A stretch of DNA of 64,000 nt, from positions 31,460,648 through 31,524,647 of the forward strand of contig CM034541.1 of the NCBI GenBank assembly GCA_020002185.1. The letters run 5' to 3'. Source of the DNA: Paraescarpia echinospica. Its lineage: Eukaryota; Annelida; Polychaeta; Sabellida; Siboglinidae. Each line of letters opens with the position of its first letter. Positions within the stretch are counted from its first letter, which is position 1. Below are positions 46,501 to 54,869 of the stretch, piece after piece. The position numbers and the translations under genes are program-made. The notes beneath the pieces are model-generated. The model worked only from the letters and a program-made list of their open reading frames with translations. It was not told the origin of the DNA and did no database searches.

Positions 46501-49500
46501 CAGTCACATGGCGATGACCCTGTCTAGTCACTATTTTTTGCGAGTTGTAAACATACCAAGCATTGCCCAAACTACAACAGTTTTGAATTTTATATCCTAT
46601 TGATTTTTTTTTTAAATCATAATAATTATAGTTATTTTTATTTGATATGTACATATTAAAATCTGTTCAACTAAACATCTTCTTAAGTAATTTTTTCTCA
46701 TTGGTTTACATTTTATGGGCATCAAATATTAAAATTTTTTAAATACACATAATTGTTTAGTCACTAATTTTGTGAGTTGTAAACATACAACTAGCATTTG
46801 ATATCACATGTATTAGTGTTGTTTTTTTGTAACAAAGAATTGTGATAAAAGTAACTGTTTGTTTTGTTATATGTACCTGATATTTTTTCAACCTCTTCCT
46901 AATTTTTGTTTCTATTGTTGCTTTGCATTTCATGTGTATGTGTTATAAAAATTATTACATTATACACATCAAGTGCAATCATTGTACCTGTAGTTGTATT
47001 GTGCTTTTCATAATTTTGTAGTCATGATCTCATCAAATAGTTTCAATAAAATGTTTTTAATTTACATTGTCTTTACTTTAATTCACATGCATTTCTAACA
47101 ACAATATGCAATTTAACGAGGATACCCATTACTGCAAAATCCTCATGCAGACAAACAAAACTATCACATACAGGGGTGGATCCAGAAATTGAGCCTGGGG
47201 GGGCACAAAAACCTCCACTGGCGGCTGAACCAAATGGTGTACCGGTAGTCTAAATTTTGTCGCTACCAAGCCGCCATAACTATAACTTTAGCCGCTTGGC
47301 TGGAGTGGTGATATCGGAAAACGGGGGGAGGGGGAGTTGCTATTGAAACATTTTCACCACTGCATAGGCATGATTACTATGAAAGTACAATCCTCACTGA
47401 GGCTTGGCTATATTGTTTCACATGTATTTACTTGCACTGTATAATATACGAATTTATGTTTGTAACAGAAATATTCCAAATTAAATAAATAGAACATTAA
47501 GTTCCAAAAGTGAACTACAAATGAAATGTATAACATAATTGAAAGTTTCACAAAAGCCCTATCAACCAAAGATGATGTACCCACATAACATTGGTCAGAA
47601 TAAAACATAATTGTTAAAACCAATCACATATGTTTGCATATCTTCCAATTATTATGCTATGATTTATATATATATCACGTTTGCATAGCAGCATCAATTA
47701 ATACTTACGTTTGTTCTAACTGTCCCGAGCTGCATCCAGCCTCAGGAAGTGACTGGACACCTGAGCTGCCTTTGCTACGACCACTGATCTTGTCATATGT
47801 GATGGCTGCAGTGGTGTTGAGGTAGTTCGCGCCTTTGTGTTGAAGCTGTCAAACAAAGTCATGAATTGGAATATGGAATGAGTAAGATTATTTGTGAAAA
47901 TGAACATGGTTTTACAGCACTAATACCTGTTAATATATAATAGTATATAATATTATATATGTGTGTGTGTGGTATGTAACTTGTAAACTTTTTAAATTTC
48001 ATTAACAGGTAAAAATATGTTGCACGGTCTTTTGCCCAATGGTCATTTGCTCAGCACTCGAGTGTGAAAAGTTCATTTGCCCAGTTGTAAAAAAAATTAT
48101 AATGATATGAGAGTGGCAAAATTATTATTGTATATATATAGTAAAAGTGTAGTACATAACAAACAAATGGACAATTTAAAAGTGTCAACTTATTAACTAA
48201 GTACAGGTAGAACATAGATGGGCTGGAAAGAAGGTTACAGGAAATAAAGTCACAAAGTAATTTTATTCGAAAAATATATAAATAAAAAGTTTTGCAATTT
48301 TTCACTGATAGTTCAACAAAACAAAGCTTGAGGAATTCAATAGTAAACCATGCAAAATACCCAATGCCTAGCTGTGATCTCAATGTGTCATTCACCCAAC
48401 ACTGCTAATTAATGAGGAGAACATTTGGCTGGTAGTGGCTGAACCCCTGGCAGTGTCCACAAAGTTCTACTGTTTACTGAGAGGGTGGATTACCACTGTA
48501 AGTCTTTAGAAAAAGATTCCAGCAGTTAGTCATGTCTCATATAAGAGCAACAAAGGCATTTTATTATGGATTTCCTGGCTTGATTTAACAAACAAAAATG
48601 ATAATGGCCTTTCAACTACTTGCAACTGTGGTTATTAACTAGAGGTTTCTGACTGGGAAAGTATGTTCCATGAAGCGGAGCCTCTGTGGCTTCAGTGTCA
48701 TCAACGTGCAAACAATCTGTAAACTGTCCTGTCAGAAACTTAGCTGTCAACCCTGACTGTTTTTGAATTGAATCACGCAACTGTTGTTAAGTAAGATGAA
48801 GTTAATTAAATGAAACGGAAAATAAATTTACAACATTTTTCTACAAAATGTATGAATGTAGAAGTATAAATTACAAAATGCATGTTATTGATAAATTGTA
48901 GTGTTTTAGATGTGCTTTTTTTTCTTGAAAGACCAAACTAAAAACAGAACTTCTATCATTTACATGTACAAAAGGATTTGTATCTTAACAAAACATGGGC
49001 TGCAATTCTTTGTATAGTAATGGTAATTCTCTGCTCTCTCTCACATAAATCAGTCGCAAGCTATCGATACATGTTATTGTGATGGACATTTTCACAGTAT
49101 TGAGGGGTGGTGGTTTTCTGAACATAATAAGCAACATAATATTATATTCATACGAATAAATATGCGTGCCTGAGGCTCACTACTCTGAAATTACTAACCT
49201 GTCTAGAAGAAGTTTTGCGAACGCAGCATCTGTTCTTAGACTAGTCTTACTCCAGCTCTTTCTTTTGTGACTTGTCAGTTGTCTTGTGTCATTCCACAAA
49301 TCCATACTGGTTTTCCCCAAATAAACCGTCTGGCGCGAATATTGTCATTGTCTGCGTAATTTGGCCCTTTTTCGCTGCGTCGGTGGCATATGTCCGGGGA
49401 TGTCCCATCGCCGGCGTAAATGCCATAAAATAAGAACGTGTTGTATAAATACTTGCGAACACTGTACTATCAACAAAAACGGCTTGATCGAGGCATCAAT

Positions 49501-51377
49501 CTTGAGGTTCAGAGGTCAGTCTCGCCCAAATTCGCGAACACGATACTATTATATGAAGTTTCCACTTCCAGGTGCATGTCCATGTTCAAGTAAGTGTTGC
49601 TAGTTTCGACTCATTCGACTCGAAACCAAATTTGAAATAGTTCGCAGTTTGTTTATTAATTTCAACAAAACGAAGTAGCACAAGTGCACCAACGAACTAG
49701 GATGTTATAGGGGATACTTGATAGCTTTGCTTTTTCTGGAAATTAGTCAGAAAAGCCAGGAGGATAACAATCGAATTGATATTGCAGGTTTAACAGTTTA
49801 CCTTTAAACCAGGGTTTGTAGCTTCTTCCTAAGGGTGGTTTTTTCCCATGTTTCTTCTGTCCCGGAAGAAATAGTTTCTTCCACAGGAAAATGTATGTGA
49901 CTAAAAATATACTTATAAATCATTTTAAGCTAGCGATATTGATATAAAATATGGTGTTTAACTGGTAACTCCATCGCACAAAATAAATAAGACTTCTTAT
50001 TTCAGGCATGAGTGGGTATTTTTGTACTAATATTTTCACTTGTGTTGTAGTTCATTTCAGTGCAGGTATAGAAGAATACAGTTCTTTATAATAAGTGAGT
50101 TTAACATGTCACTTATGGCTTCTTACTTCAGGCAGTCAGGTTTAGCTTGCTGTTCCCACATAATAGGCTTCACGACCACCAGGCCTGACAGCTCCCTAGT
50201 TCAGTTAACTAGCTACATCTTACTGGTTCAGTAGTGCAAATATAAATACTAATTCAAAGCAGATGATGACTAAAATATTCTAAACATATCTTTCAGTTTA
50301 TATTTGTGCATAGTTTCAATGGATATTGAGTGGATAAAATTTGTCATTGTGGCATGCACCACATGGCTTATGGTGGGTGATAAATGGGAGCCATGCTGGA
50401 TTTTGCTTTTAAATGACCGATAACATAATTAATGAGCAAAAACATAAATATGAACACAAATGCATACATTTTATGTTACCCTAATATTATAATCATGAAA
50501 TGATTTATATATTGAATAAAATCAATACAAAAAAATATATATATCAGAATAGTTTCCATTGTCTAACCCTATCTTCCACTTTCTTCTGGATTTTTCCGGA
50601 AGAAAGTGGAAGAAACCTCTTTTTTCCAGGCATCCCGGAAGAAATAGGTTTATTCCGGAAGAAACAAAATCCTGCTTTAAATCTGATCTTCTTGGCATAT
50701 CCATGGATACATACGTTGACAACTGTAAATGTAATGCAAGTTACAGCTTACGAAATCAGTTGATTGTCTCTTTTGTTTTGATGCACCTCGGAGTAACTTA
50801 GTAGGTATAAATGAATGAGCAGTCTTTCTGCATGTGGCATGGCTGACCATTTCAGAGAAATCAAATTGGTATTAGAATGAACAGGTATGCCAGGGATGAA
50901 GTGTAAAGTACTCTGAACAGTCCAGGAACAAGAACTAGGATGTATATTATGAAGCCATTGAAGGGCTCCACATATTTAATGAAACGGTTATATAGAGAGT
51001 TTAGTTAATTTTTTATTATCAAATATAAACTGTAAATTCAAACAGAGTACAAGCCTGAATGATGACAATTTCTCAGCAGATATTCCGGTGCATGGCTCCA
51101 ACAGTTTGGCGAGATCGTGGCGACCAATAGTTTGTAGAAGTTTAATGAGCAAAGCAGAGTTGTTGATGCCAAGCAACTGTTTGTGTTCGAGCACCTCAAA
51201 CAAGTTGATGCCGCGGGTGACCGGCTCCAGCTTTGCTCCAGGTACAAAGTCCCGACACAAAAACTTCAATGCGGAGATATTGTCCGAAACTAGTCCATCA
51301 TCAATCTCCTTCAGAGTCCTCCGATAGTACAAGTTTTCATCAATGGCATCCCTTTCCATGTTCTCTTGACTAGGCAT
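28448..51377 (-). CDS. Caspase-8/10-like initiator caspase, nine coding exons, 581 aa
   Basis: A cysteine protease of family C14 that would be recruited through death-effector domains and activated by proximity, starting apoptosis. Exons (minus strand): 51377-51051, 47845-47709, 43077-42833, 39653-39483, 38470-38318, 35358-35266, 32320-32018, 30677-30494, 28580-28448. All junctions keep frame and the total is 1746 nt. Order of domains: DED1 (about 18-95, RHDL 86-89), Gln/Ser linker, DED2 (about 156-231, REDL 221-224), long linker, p20 (from CYDMSADPRG 336-345) with catalytic His426 (THG) and Cys469 (QACQG), an IETD site ending at Asp483 between the subunits, and p10 (ADFL 500-503, SYR 514-516). 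QACQG and two DEDs are the signature of caspase-8/10. ATG follows the acceptor of the first coding exon directly, so a noncoding exon must lie upstream (higher coordinates). Confidence 0.9.
28600..29462. repeat. 39-bp minisatellite made of caspase exon-9 acceptor copies
   Basis: About 21 units of 39 bp. On the minus strand each contains TGTTGCAGTGAACATCC and TCATTAAAGTGAACAT, closely related to the true exon-9 start (TGTTGCAGTGAGCAT...GACATCCTCATCAAAGTGAAT). The outermost unit (29425-29462) is more exon-like (GCAGTGAGCACCTGGACATC). 39 bp equals 13 codons and long minus-strand frames (VNILIKVNIASVA repeated) stay open. Confidence 0.95.
29531..29870 (+). mobile_element. tRNA-derived SINE (family 1), copy in caspase intron 8
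   Basis: Starts GGGCGCAGTGGACCAGTGGATAG, carries a B-box-like GGTTCAAATCC near 29600, then the family body (CACTCAGTTGTTTGAATGAG, TACCTGGCTATAGACCA, GTTCAATTGAACAGGTCT) and the 3' end GTGCTATATAAGAATTTACTT. More diverged than the copy at 40982. Confidence 0.8.
29880..30493. other. Caspase intron 8, remaining part
   Basis: Purine-rich from about 30040 to 30440, without recognised coding content. Confidence 0.5.
30494..30677 (-). CDS. Caspase exon 8: inter-subunit site and p10
   Basis: Acceptor TTTCCTGTAG, 184 bp, donor GTTGGT. Encodes GVHIETDAPD, then IPNEADFLVGFATVPGF, VSYRSTTEGTWYIS and KLVEMIDAFHT. ADFL, ATVPGF and SYR are core p10 elements; the Arg of SYR helps form the S1/S3 substrate pocket. 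IETD is the optimal caspase-8 cleavage motif and sits where the linker between p20 and p10 is cut. Phase 1 in, phase 2 out. Confidence 0.93.
30728..30832 (-). mobile_element. SINE family 1, 3' fragment
   Basis: Reverse complement of the SINE 3' half: CAGTCCTCAGGACTGCTCAA, AGCGCTTTACACTTTACTCC, CTGGCAGACCTGTTCAATCG. Truncated at 5'. Confidence 0.75.
30840..31320. other. Caspase intron 7, no feature seen
   Basis: AT-rich intron sequence; short open frames only. Confidence 0.5.
31325..32006. repeat. 24-bp minisatellite next to a caspase splice donor
   Basis: About 26-28 units of TGTTGAATAAACCATTACCC ATGA (24 bp), degenerate at the left and toward 31800-31990 (AAAAAACATT variants). The right end is within about a dozen bases of the exon-7 donor at 32017. 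Both strands keep long open frames because 24 is a multiple of three. Confidence 0.95.
32018..32320 (-). CDS. Caspase exon 7: p20 catalytic exon
   Basis: Acceptor TGTTTCAG, 303 bp, donor GTGAGA, phase 1 at both ends. Encodes KLKGIFEKMRFQVSVQLDQT, then PFNCFVCCILTHGKLG with the catalytic His426, YGTDGAAVDIMELTSSFKG, and KPKLFFIQACQG with the nucleophile Cys469. Both catalytic residues and the oxyanion-hole Gly are present, so the enzyme should be active. Confidence 0.95.
32330..32875. other. Caspase intron 6, AT-rich part
   Basis: (TA)n run at about 32370-32395; no gene seen. Confidence 0.5.
32876..33492 (-). mobile_element. CR1-like LINE reverse transcriptase fragments
   Basis: The minus strand encodes VIKNKAGDLSGNNNYRPLAT and NQFVFKKHHSTEMLIFLLKD (RT blocks, about 33230-33450) and, further on, LPHIIKCKYLGHIINNNLTD (33000-32900). 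The stretch between, where the YADD motif should be, has decayed. In caspase intron 6. Confidence 0.75.
33550..34140 (+). mobile_element. LINE C-terminal fragment, plus strand
   Basis: Frame 33550-34020 plus a shifted continuation to 34140: AYIALVRAALEYGAIVWDSY, DIDKLEHIQQGAARFITGDY, LQSRCRDLRLKFMYKI, then FFVKTIVDWNKL. This is the post-RT region of a LINE. It sits between two minus-strand fragments and probably inserted there. Confidence 0.8.
34190..34640 (-). mobile_element. LINE endonuclease start fragment
   Basis: The minus strand reads ITSFNARSIQNSAYDVLNIL and CDILAVQEHWLS, the first APE motifs (Asn and Glu) of a CR1-like endonuclease. May be the 5' part of the same element as 32876-33492, split by the plus-strand fragment. 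Confidence 0.65.
35266..35358 (-). CDS. Caspase exon 6: start of p20
   Basis: Acceptor TTATTGCAG, 93 bp, donor GTAACT, phase 1 at both ends. Encodes GICLIIDNENFTCTDPRSPK and QRKGTRVDC. The Arg of RKGT corresponds to the substrate-Asp-binding Arg of caspases (RxGTxxD). Homologue of the exon at 280-351. Confidence 0.92.
35590..37480 (-). mobile_element. LINE with endonuclease and first half of RT, 3'-truncated
   Basis: Successive minus-strand frames: LSNVCSLQNKMDELSAL and CFTETWLTEDISD (endonuclease, 37100-37460), VILVYMPGPDF and VFVLDDFNR (36850-37100), DSRTTTWSVC or QSDHNVVRLL (36790), then RT blocks HVNPRKAPGPDGLKGK (36100), LRPIALTCVV, DPLQFAYRAGRGVEDATLTM and ILFMDFSSAFNTIQPHLLL (35700), ending FLCDRPQRV at 35600. 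Several frameshifts. The catalytic YADD half is missing at the 3' side, which is not what 5'-truncation would give. Lies in caspase intron 5. Confidence 0.85.
37490..38310. other. Caspase intron 5, no feature seen
   Basis: No coding or repeat signal recognised. Confidence 0.5.
38318..38470 (-). CDS. Caspase exon 5: linker ending at p20 entry
   Basis: Acceptor ACCCCAG, 153 bp, donor GTAATT, phase 1 at both ends. Encodes a Ser/Pro/Thr-rich linker (SQLMSPAEDTPGALVTPSTG) ending SLGCYDMSADPRG, the boundary of the protease domain. Confidence 0.88.
38673..38945 (+). mobile_element. tRNA-derived SINE (family 1), copy in intron 4
   Basis: A-box-like TGGTGCATTGG, B-box GGTTCGAATCC at about 38729, the body CAGTTCACTCAGCTGTATGA, and the 3' end ACTGGATACTGCGTTATATA. 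About 50 bp shorter in the middle than the copy at 40982. Confidence 0.9.
39230..39310. repeat. TA-rich palindromic run
   Basis: AGGAGTATATATATATACAC and its inverted counterpart, then further TATACATA repeats. Confidence 0.7.
39483..39653 (-). CDS. Caspase exon 4: linker
   Basis: Acceptor GTTGTAG, 171 bp, donor GTAAGT, phase 1 at both ends. Encodes SPQFRPILGSGAANSS, then ELTTQFEHLDIEKGN. No known domain; alignable with the first halves of the single linker exons at 872 and 1873 in the paralogue. Confidence 0.85.
40215..40740 (-). mobile_element. CR1-like LINE 3' end
   Basis: Minus frame NNDLRVPPSNSRYGDRFSVS and WMWNTLLLELKTVTALATFK (C-terminus of the ORF), followed by a 3' UTR of about 300 bp that closely matches 51745-52080. 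Ends in a TAATAA-type repeat. Lies in caspase intron 3. Confidence 0.85.
40786..42519. mobile_element. TA-flanked DNA transposon (pogo/mariner type) with nested SINE
   Basis: Inverted ends CAGTAGTCCCTCTCTTCAGC on both sides, bounded by TA (40784-40785 and 42520-42521). Subterminal words such as GTGTCCCCTCATCAGAGGGA recur near the right end. No transposase recognised. A SINE occupies 40982-41308. Confidence 0.85.
40982..41308 (+). mobile_element. tRNA-derived SINE (family 1), best copy
   Basis: A box TGGTGCAGTGG (40991-41001) and B box GAGTTCGAATC (41034-41044), the internal promoter of RNA polymerase III, at tRNA-like spacing. About 325 bp with 3' end CTGCGCTATATAAGAATTTA followed by a T run. 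The reference copy for the fragments at 29531, 30728, 38673, 46268 and 50845. Confidence 0.92.
42833..43077 (-). CDS. Caspase exon 3: second death-effector domain
   Basis: Acceptor TTCTACAG, 245 bp, donor GTAAGT. Phase 2 in, phase 1 out. Encodes VKLFKVCEDLTTKEVDTMKF, ending LLRDVQREDLHRLF. The FKVCEDLT start and the RxDL motif (REDL) are hallmarks of DED2 of caspase-8-type proteins; the domain mediates filament assembly with FADD-like adaptors. Confidence 0.93.
43090..46260. other. Caspase intron 2, left part; no gene recognised
   Basis: About 3.2 kb of AT-rich intron. A hairpin-capable stretch TTCCAGGTCAGTCAG...CTGACTGGAA lies at 45487-45522. No coding signal and no clear mobile element seen. 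Confidence 0.5.
46268..46480 (-). mobile_element. SINE family 1, truncated copy
   Basis: Reverse complement of the SINE 3' two thirds (CAGTCCTCAGGATTACTC, TTTACTCCCTGGCAGACC, then CATACAGCTGAGT and GGAGCAATGTAGC). The tRNA head is missing. Confidence 0.8.
47170..47360. mobile_element. Possible hAT-like end
   Basis: CAGGGGTGGATCCAGAAATT at 47172 resembles the CAGGGGCGGATCCAG ends common among hAT elements. No opposite end found. Confidence 0.25.
47709..47845 (-). CDS. Caspase exon 2: linker between the two DEDs
   Basis: Acceptor TTTGACAG, 137 bp, donor GTAAGT; phase 0 in, phase 2 out. Encodes LQHKGANYLNTTAAITYDKI and a Gly/Ser-rich stretch ending GQLEQT. The other frames are closed or give a stop before the donor, and the phases match both neighbours, which is the reason for the call. 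Confidence 0.75.
50572..50613. repeat. Hairpin: 19-bp arms, 4-base loop
   Basis: TCTTCCACTTTCTTCTGGA, loop TTTT, TCCGGAAGAAAGTGGAAGA: one mismatch in 19 pairs. More TTCCGGAAGAAA words follow to 50665. Confidence 0.85.
50845..50935 (+). mobile_element. SINE family 1, 3' fragment
   Basis: GAACAGGTATGCCAGGGATG, then AAGTGTAAAGTACTCTGAAC and AGTCC; matches the SINE 3' part of the copy at 40982. Confidence 0.6.
51051..51377 (-). CDS. Caspase exon 1 (coding): first death-effector domain
   Basis: Acceptor TTGATGTTTCAG is followed at once by ATG (51375-51377). 327 bp = 109 codons, then a GTACTC donor (phase 0; somewhat weak, chosen because it is the only one keeping frame with exon 2). DED1 spans about residues 18-95: YYRRTLKEIDDGLVSDNISA, LKFLCRDFVPGAKLE, INLFEVLEHKQLLG and TIGRHDLAKLL with the RxDL motif. 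Confidence 0.88.
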
Positions 51378-51729
51378 CTGAAACATCAATAGTAACTGAC
51401 AATGGTGGCTTCTTCTTCGTCCAGGAAATGCCCACAATCAGATTTGATTATTCTGGTATTGGGAGTTTAGACAGTTAGACCCCAGTCCATGACAGATTTT
51501 TTCCATTTCCCATGCGTGGGATATTTTATTTCCCCTGGCACAGACACCAGATAAAAGGGACCAACAGCGTCTCTTCTGAAAGACACAGGCAATGAGGTGA
51601 ACGAAATTGCTAAAGTTTTGATACACTGGCCGAACCAATACTGAACCACCGCCCGGCGGCACCGGGGTTCATAAACCAGTTCGTCCACCACTCTAATCAC
51701 TCCGCTCGACTAGTGCGCCCCATAATTAC

Positions 51730-53060
51730 TTTGTTGGTAAATAATAATAATCAGTCAACTTGTAGAGCGCCATAAATCTAGACAAAACTCCATTCAGAGG
51801 CGCTAAAATTGATTAATACATGAATATTAAAACTAGCGAGTTAAATAAATGATAATAAAATTAATTAATTGAATAAATTGCTAAAACCATGATGCATAAT
51901 GCATAGGCAATAAGATTATGTGGTAAAAGGATATAACATTAATTAAAACATGACATAATATGTGCATCATAAAACATAAATAATTTAGTTAAATAACAAT
52001 AAATTATTTTAAAACACTATGTCATGTAAGAGATCACAGACTAAACTAAACATGGAATGCTACACGGAAGAGGTGGATTTTAAAAGTCACTTGAATGTGG
52101 CTAGCGCTGTGACTGTCTTTAATTCTAATGGACGAGTGTTCCACATCCGTGGGGCCGAAACTGAGGAGTGATCGCCGTGCATGGCAGCACACACAGGTCG
52201 TTGTTGTTGGCAGAACGTAGCGCATGGGCTGGTTGGTACGCGTCGAGCAAGTCGGTGATGTCCAACAGTGCAATGCCATGTTGGGCTTGGAATGAAAGCA
52301 GCAGTATTTTGTTTCACAGGAAGCCAATGAAGCTTCTTTAGCACCGGGGTGATGTGCTCTCACCTGCTGCAACGAAGTACCAATCGAGCTGCTGAGTTCT
52401 GCACTCTCTGCAGTTTAGAGATAAGAACGTCTGGGATGCTGAACAACAAAGCATTCCCGTAGTCGAGTCTCGAAATCACCAGTGAATGTATTATTCGAGC
52501 AGCTGCTTTCTCCGATAGACACGATCGTATGGACACAATGTTACACAGGTAATAGTATGCGGCACGACATACGTGTTGTAGGTACACCTGTTGTAGGTAC
52601 ACCTGTACTTGGACTAGGAGTGATGTCACAATCACCGATCTTTATCATGGTGATGTTGTGTTTCTTCTGGTGGGTGCATGATGCCAAGATAAGCACGACA
52701 GTTTTGTCCTCTTTGACTTTCAGTAGATTGGTGTTCATCCACGCACGGATGTCGTTGATGCAGTGTTTGATTGTATGCAACGATGACAGTCTGATGTTTT
52801 CATCAGTGATGTCAAATTTGATGTACAGCTGTGTGCCGCCTGCGTACATGTGATAGGTCAAGTTGTGTTGTTTGATGATATCGCCGATTGGGGACGTGTA
52901 GATGGTGAAAAGCAATGGTCCCAATGCTAATCCTTGGGGGACACCGAAAGTGATATTTGAATGATCGGAAGCACCGCCTGGTATTATCACGGATTGTGTT
53001 CGATCGGTCAAGTATGAGCGGACCCATTCTAGCGCGGAGCCAGTCACACCACATCTTAGA
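51730..53060 (-). mobile_element. CR1-like LINE, 5'-truncated, second copy
   Basis: Minus-strand pieces: SALEWVRSYLTDRTQSVII, FGVPQGLALGPLLFTIYTSP, then YAGGTQLYIKF where the catalytic YADD is mutated to YAGG, IHSLVISRLDYGNALLFSIP, KLQRVQNSAARLVLRCSR, LHWLPVKQ, and the end APRMWNTRPLELKTVTALAT. Its 3' UTR matches 40215-40560. Lies upstream of the first coding exon of the caspase. Confidence 0.9.
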
Positions 53061-53111
53061 TTCTTCCTTCCTTCGAATGCAAGCTACGACTTCTAATCGA
53101 TTTAAATGTAC

Positions 53112-53420
53112 GGGGGCGCACGATAGTGTAGTGATTAGCACATCCGCTTGACATGCCGGCGCCCCGAGTTCAATACCCGGACTGGGCAGGTATGGTATAT
53201 TTGGTGTGAAATCCTGGCTCTCAACATTGGGGACTGTGTATCCCTCGTGAATCGGAGATCACGATAATGTCGGTCCCGTCTCAATTTGGGACGTAAAAGA
53301 ACCACTGAGGATGACAAGCACCCTGGCAGTGACCACCCTCAGTGCCAGCATAAAAAGGTCGGCTTGGCGATAATGTTCTGAAAAAGGCTGGCTAGTTGAA
53401 TGAGACCTCATAAGATCATA
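53112..53420 (+). mobile_element. tRNA-derived SINE (family 2)
   Basis: A-box-like TAGTGTAGTGATTAGC (53124-53139) and B-box-like GAGTTCAATACCC (53166-53178), then a body with AATCGGAGATCACGATAATG, GACAAGCACCCTGGCAGTGA and AAAAAGGTCGGCTTGGCGAT. A single copy in the window, unrelated to family 1 outside the tRNA part. Confidence 0.7.
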
Positions 53421-53429
53421 ACATTGTAA

Positions 53430-53960
53430 CCACAATATATACAGGCTAGTTAGTTAAAAGAAAACTTTGCCGAGTGCTGGAAACAACTAGGAAACTAGGA
53501 AACGTAAATACATTGAAACATATATGAAAAATAATAAAGCAATAACCATTTCACAACCATATTATGCCTTATATACTCTGATGCTCTCAAAGTTTATTAA
53601 TTTAATGCATTCCATTTGTGACACTGATATTATTTGAAAGAAAAAAATAATTTTCTTTTAGCCTTTGCAACATGGTTTTATATATCAGACTTCAATTGGC
53701 CTGCATGACATTATACAACATAACCACACAGAATACTAAACTCAATTCATAACCACTAAGCAGATCTCACGCAGTAGAGGTAGGCCAAACGGGTCCCGGC
53801 CAAACGTAGCAAAGGCCTAATTGAACTACGTTTACGAAATTAACATTACAAGTCTTGCCCGCGTCATGACATAGGCAAGAGGCTTACTGTCTTAAGGTTT
53901 ATTTTACATAAGAACAGTACAATCCATACGCTGCCAACATAATATAAACCTATCGTAGCC
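53430..53960. other. Intergenic region between caspase and NDUFB3 units
   Basis: No recognised feature. The untranslated first exon of the caspase gene may lie in 51400-54400, but no exon can be fixed. Confidence 0.4.
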
Positions 53961-54416
53961 CAAGTAATTTTAGTTCAGATACAGTTGACAGTTCGCATTT
54001 ACAAATATAATATCGCCCAGCCCCAACTTGGCCCAAACCATAGCAGGAGACAGTGAAGTGTAGATGAATCACTGTCTGTCTACGCCACGGAAAACCTGTC
54101 TACCCTATTTAGTATCCCACTTTCACTTATCCAGATTCATGGTAGAAAGATATTGAAACCTGGTTCCTACCTTTTGCGTGTTATTTAATTATTTATGTAT
54201 TCGGATTGCCTCCCATTTGTGGCGAACGGCAAACACTCCTTTTTGAATACAACTCTATTTAGGCTGATGATTGAATGGCTGGTTAAAACCCGGTTTCGAC
54301 GAAACTATCAAAGGTAGCTCTCTCTGGTGATCATATAACTATGTTTACTGAACGAGCCGTCAGGTGGCGTGCTTGGGACGCCATTTTAGAAGAATCGAGC
54401 CCCAAGGTCGCAAAAA
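53961..54416. promoter_or_regulatory. Duplicate of the NDUFB3 promoter/5' UTR
   Basis: 456 bp that match 55331-55785 with only scattered differences, including the YY1-like ACGCCATTTT (54378-54387). The match ends exactly where the gene copy has its start codon (CGCAAAATG against CGCAAAAATC), and the sequence passes straight into a copy of 58915-59327. Confidence 0.85.
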
Positions 54417-54829
54417 TCTTTTGCATTTCATATATTTCCGACAGACGGAGCTATATGTCATTTAGTGCTCAAATTGTATTAATAATCCCTGAGTAAATCT
54501 GGGTCAATGCTTGCCTTGCACTCATTCACACCCTCGTGTTTCCTTTTGGACATCCAAGCTTTTTCTGTTCGTCTTTACTTGGAGGGCGTGATTGATTTCA
54601 CCATGGCCCAAAAGAAAAAAGGAGCATAAGTAAATATAGCAAGTTGTGTAGTGTATTATTTAATATTATTGTTAACTGTAGGTGTGTATTGTCCACGAGA
54701 GTACCAACTAGCGAACGTCAATGTAACCATTCATAATACTGTGGCTCCCCCTAGAGTATCCAAGTCATGAAACTCAACCTGCCTATAACGGTAATTTTGC
54801 ACAGTCCCGATGATGACTATTATGGACAG
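54417..54829. repeat. Duplicate of an NDUFB3-intron segment
   Basis: 413 bp matching 58915-59327 with few changes. Includes CTTTTTCTGTTCGTCTTT followed by ATGGCCCAAAAGAAAAAAGG and an early stop. Confidence 0.9.
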
Positions 54830-54869
54830 AGAAGATGTTTTGATTGTACAAGTTACTGGCGTCAAGCGT

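Larger units (their letters stand above)
47850..50990. other. Caspase intron 1, no gene recognised
   Basis: Features noted: a GT run near 47955, a CpG-containing stretch 49270-49610 with an 80-codon plus-strand frame of unknown meaning, and a group of CCGGAAGAAA words at 49855 and 50595-50660 with a strong hairpin at 50572-50613. Confidence 0.45.

Noticed and set aside
47716..47907. Alternative minus frame (SFNTKARTTSTPLQPS...) for caspase exon 2
   Set aside because: It reaches a TAG just before the donor and its phase does not fit exon 1; the LQHKGANY frame fits both neighbours.
49361..49603. Possible small Cys-rich secreted protein (80 codons)
   Set aside because: No signal peptide, no splice support and no recognised family; lies inside a caspase intron.
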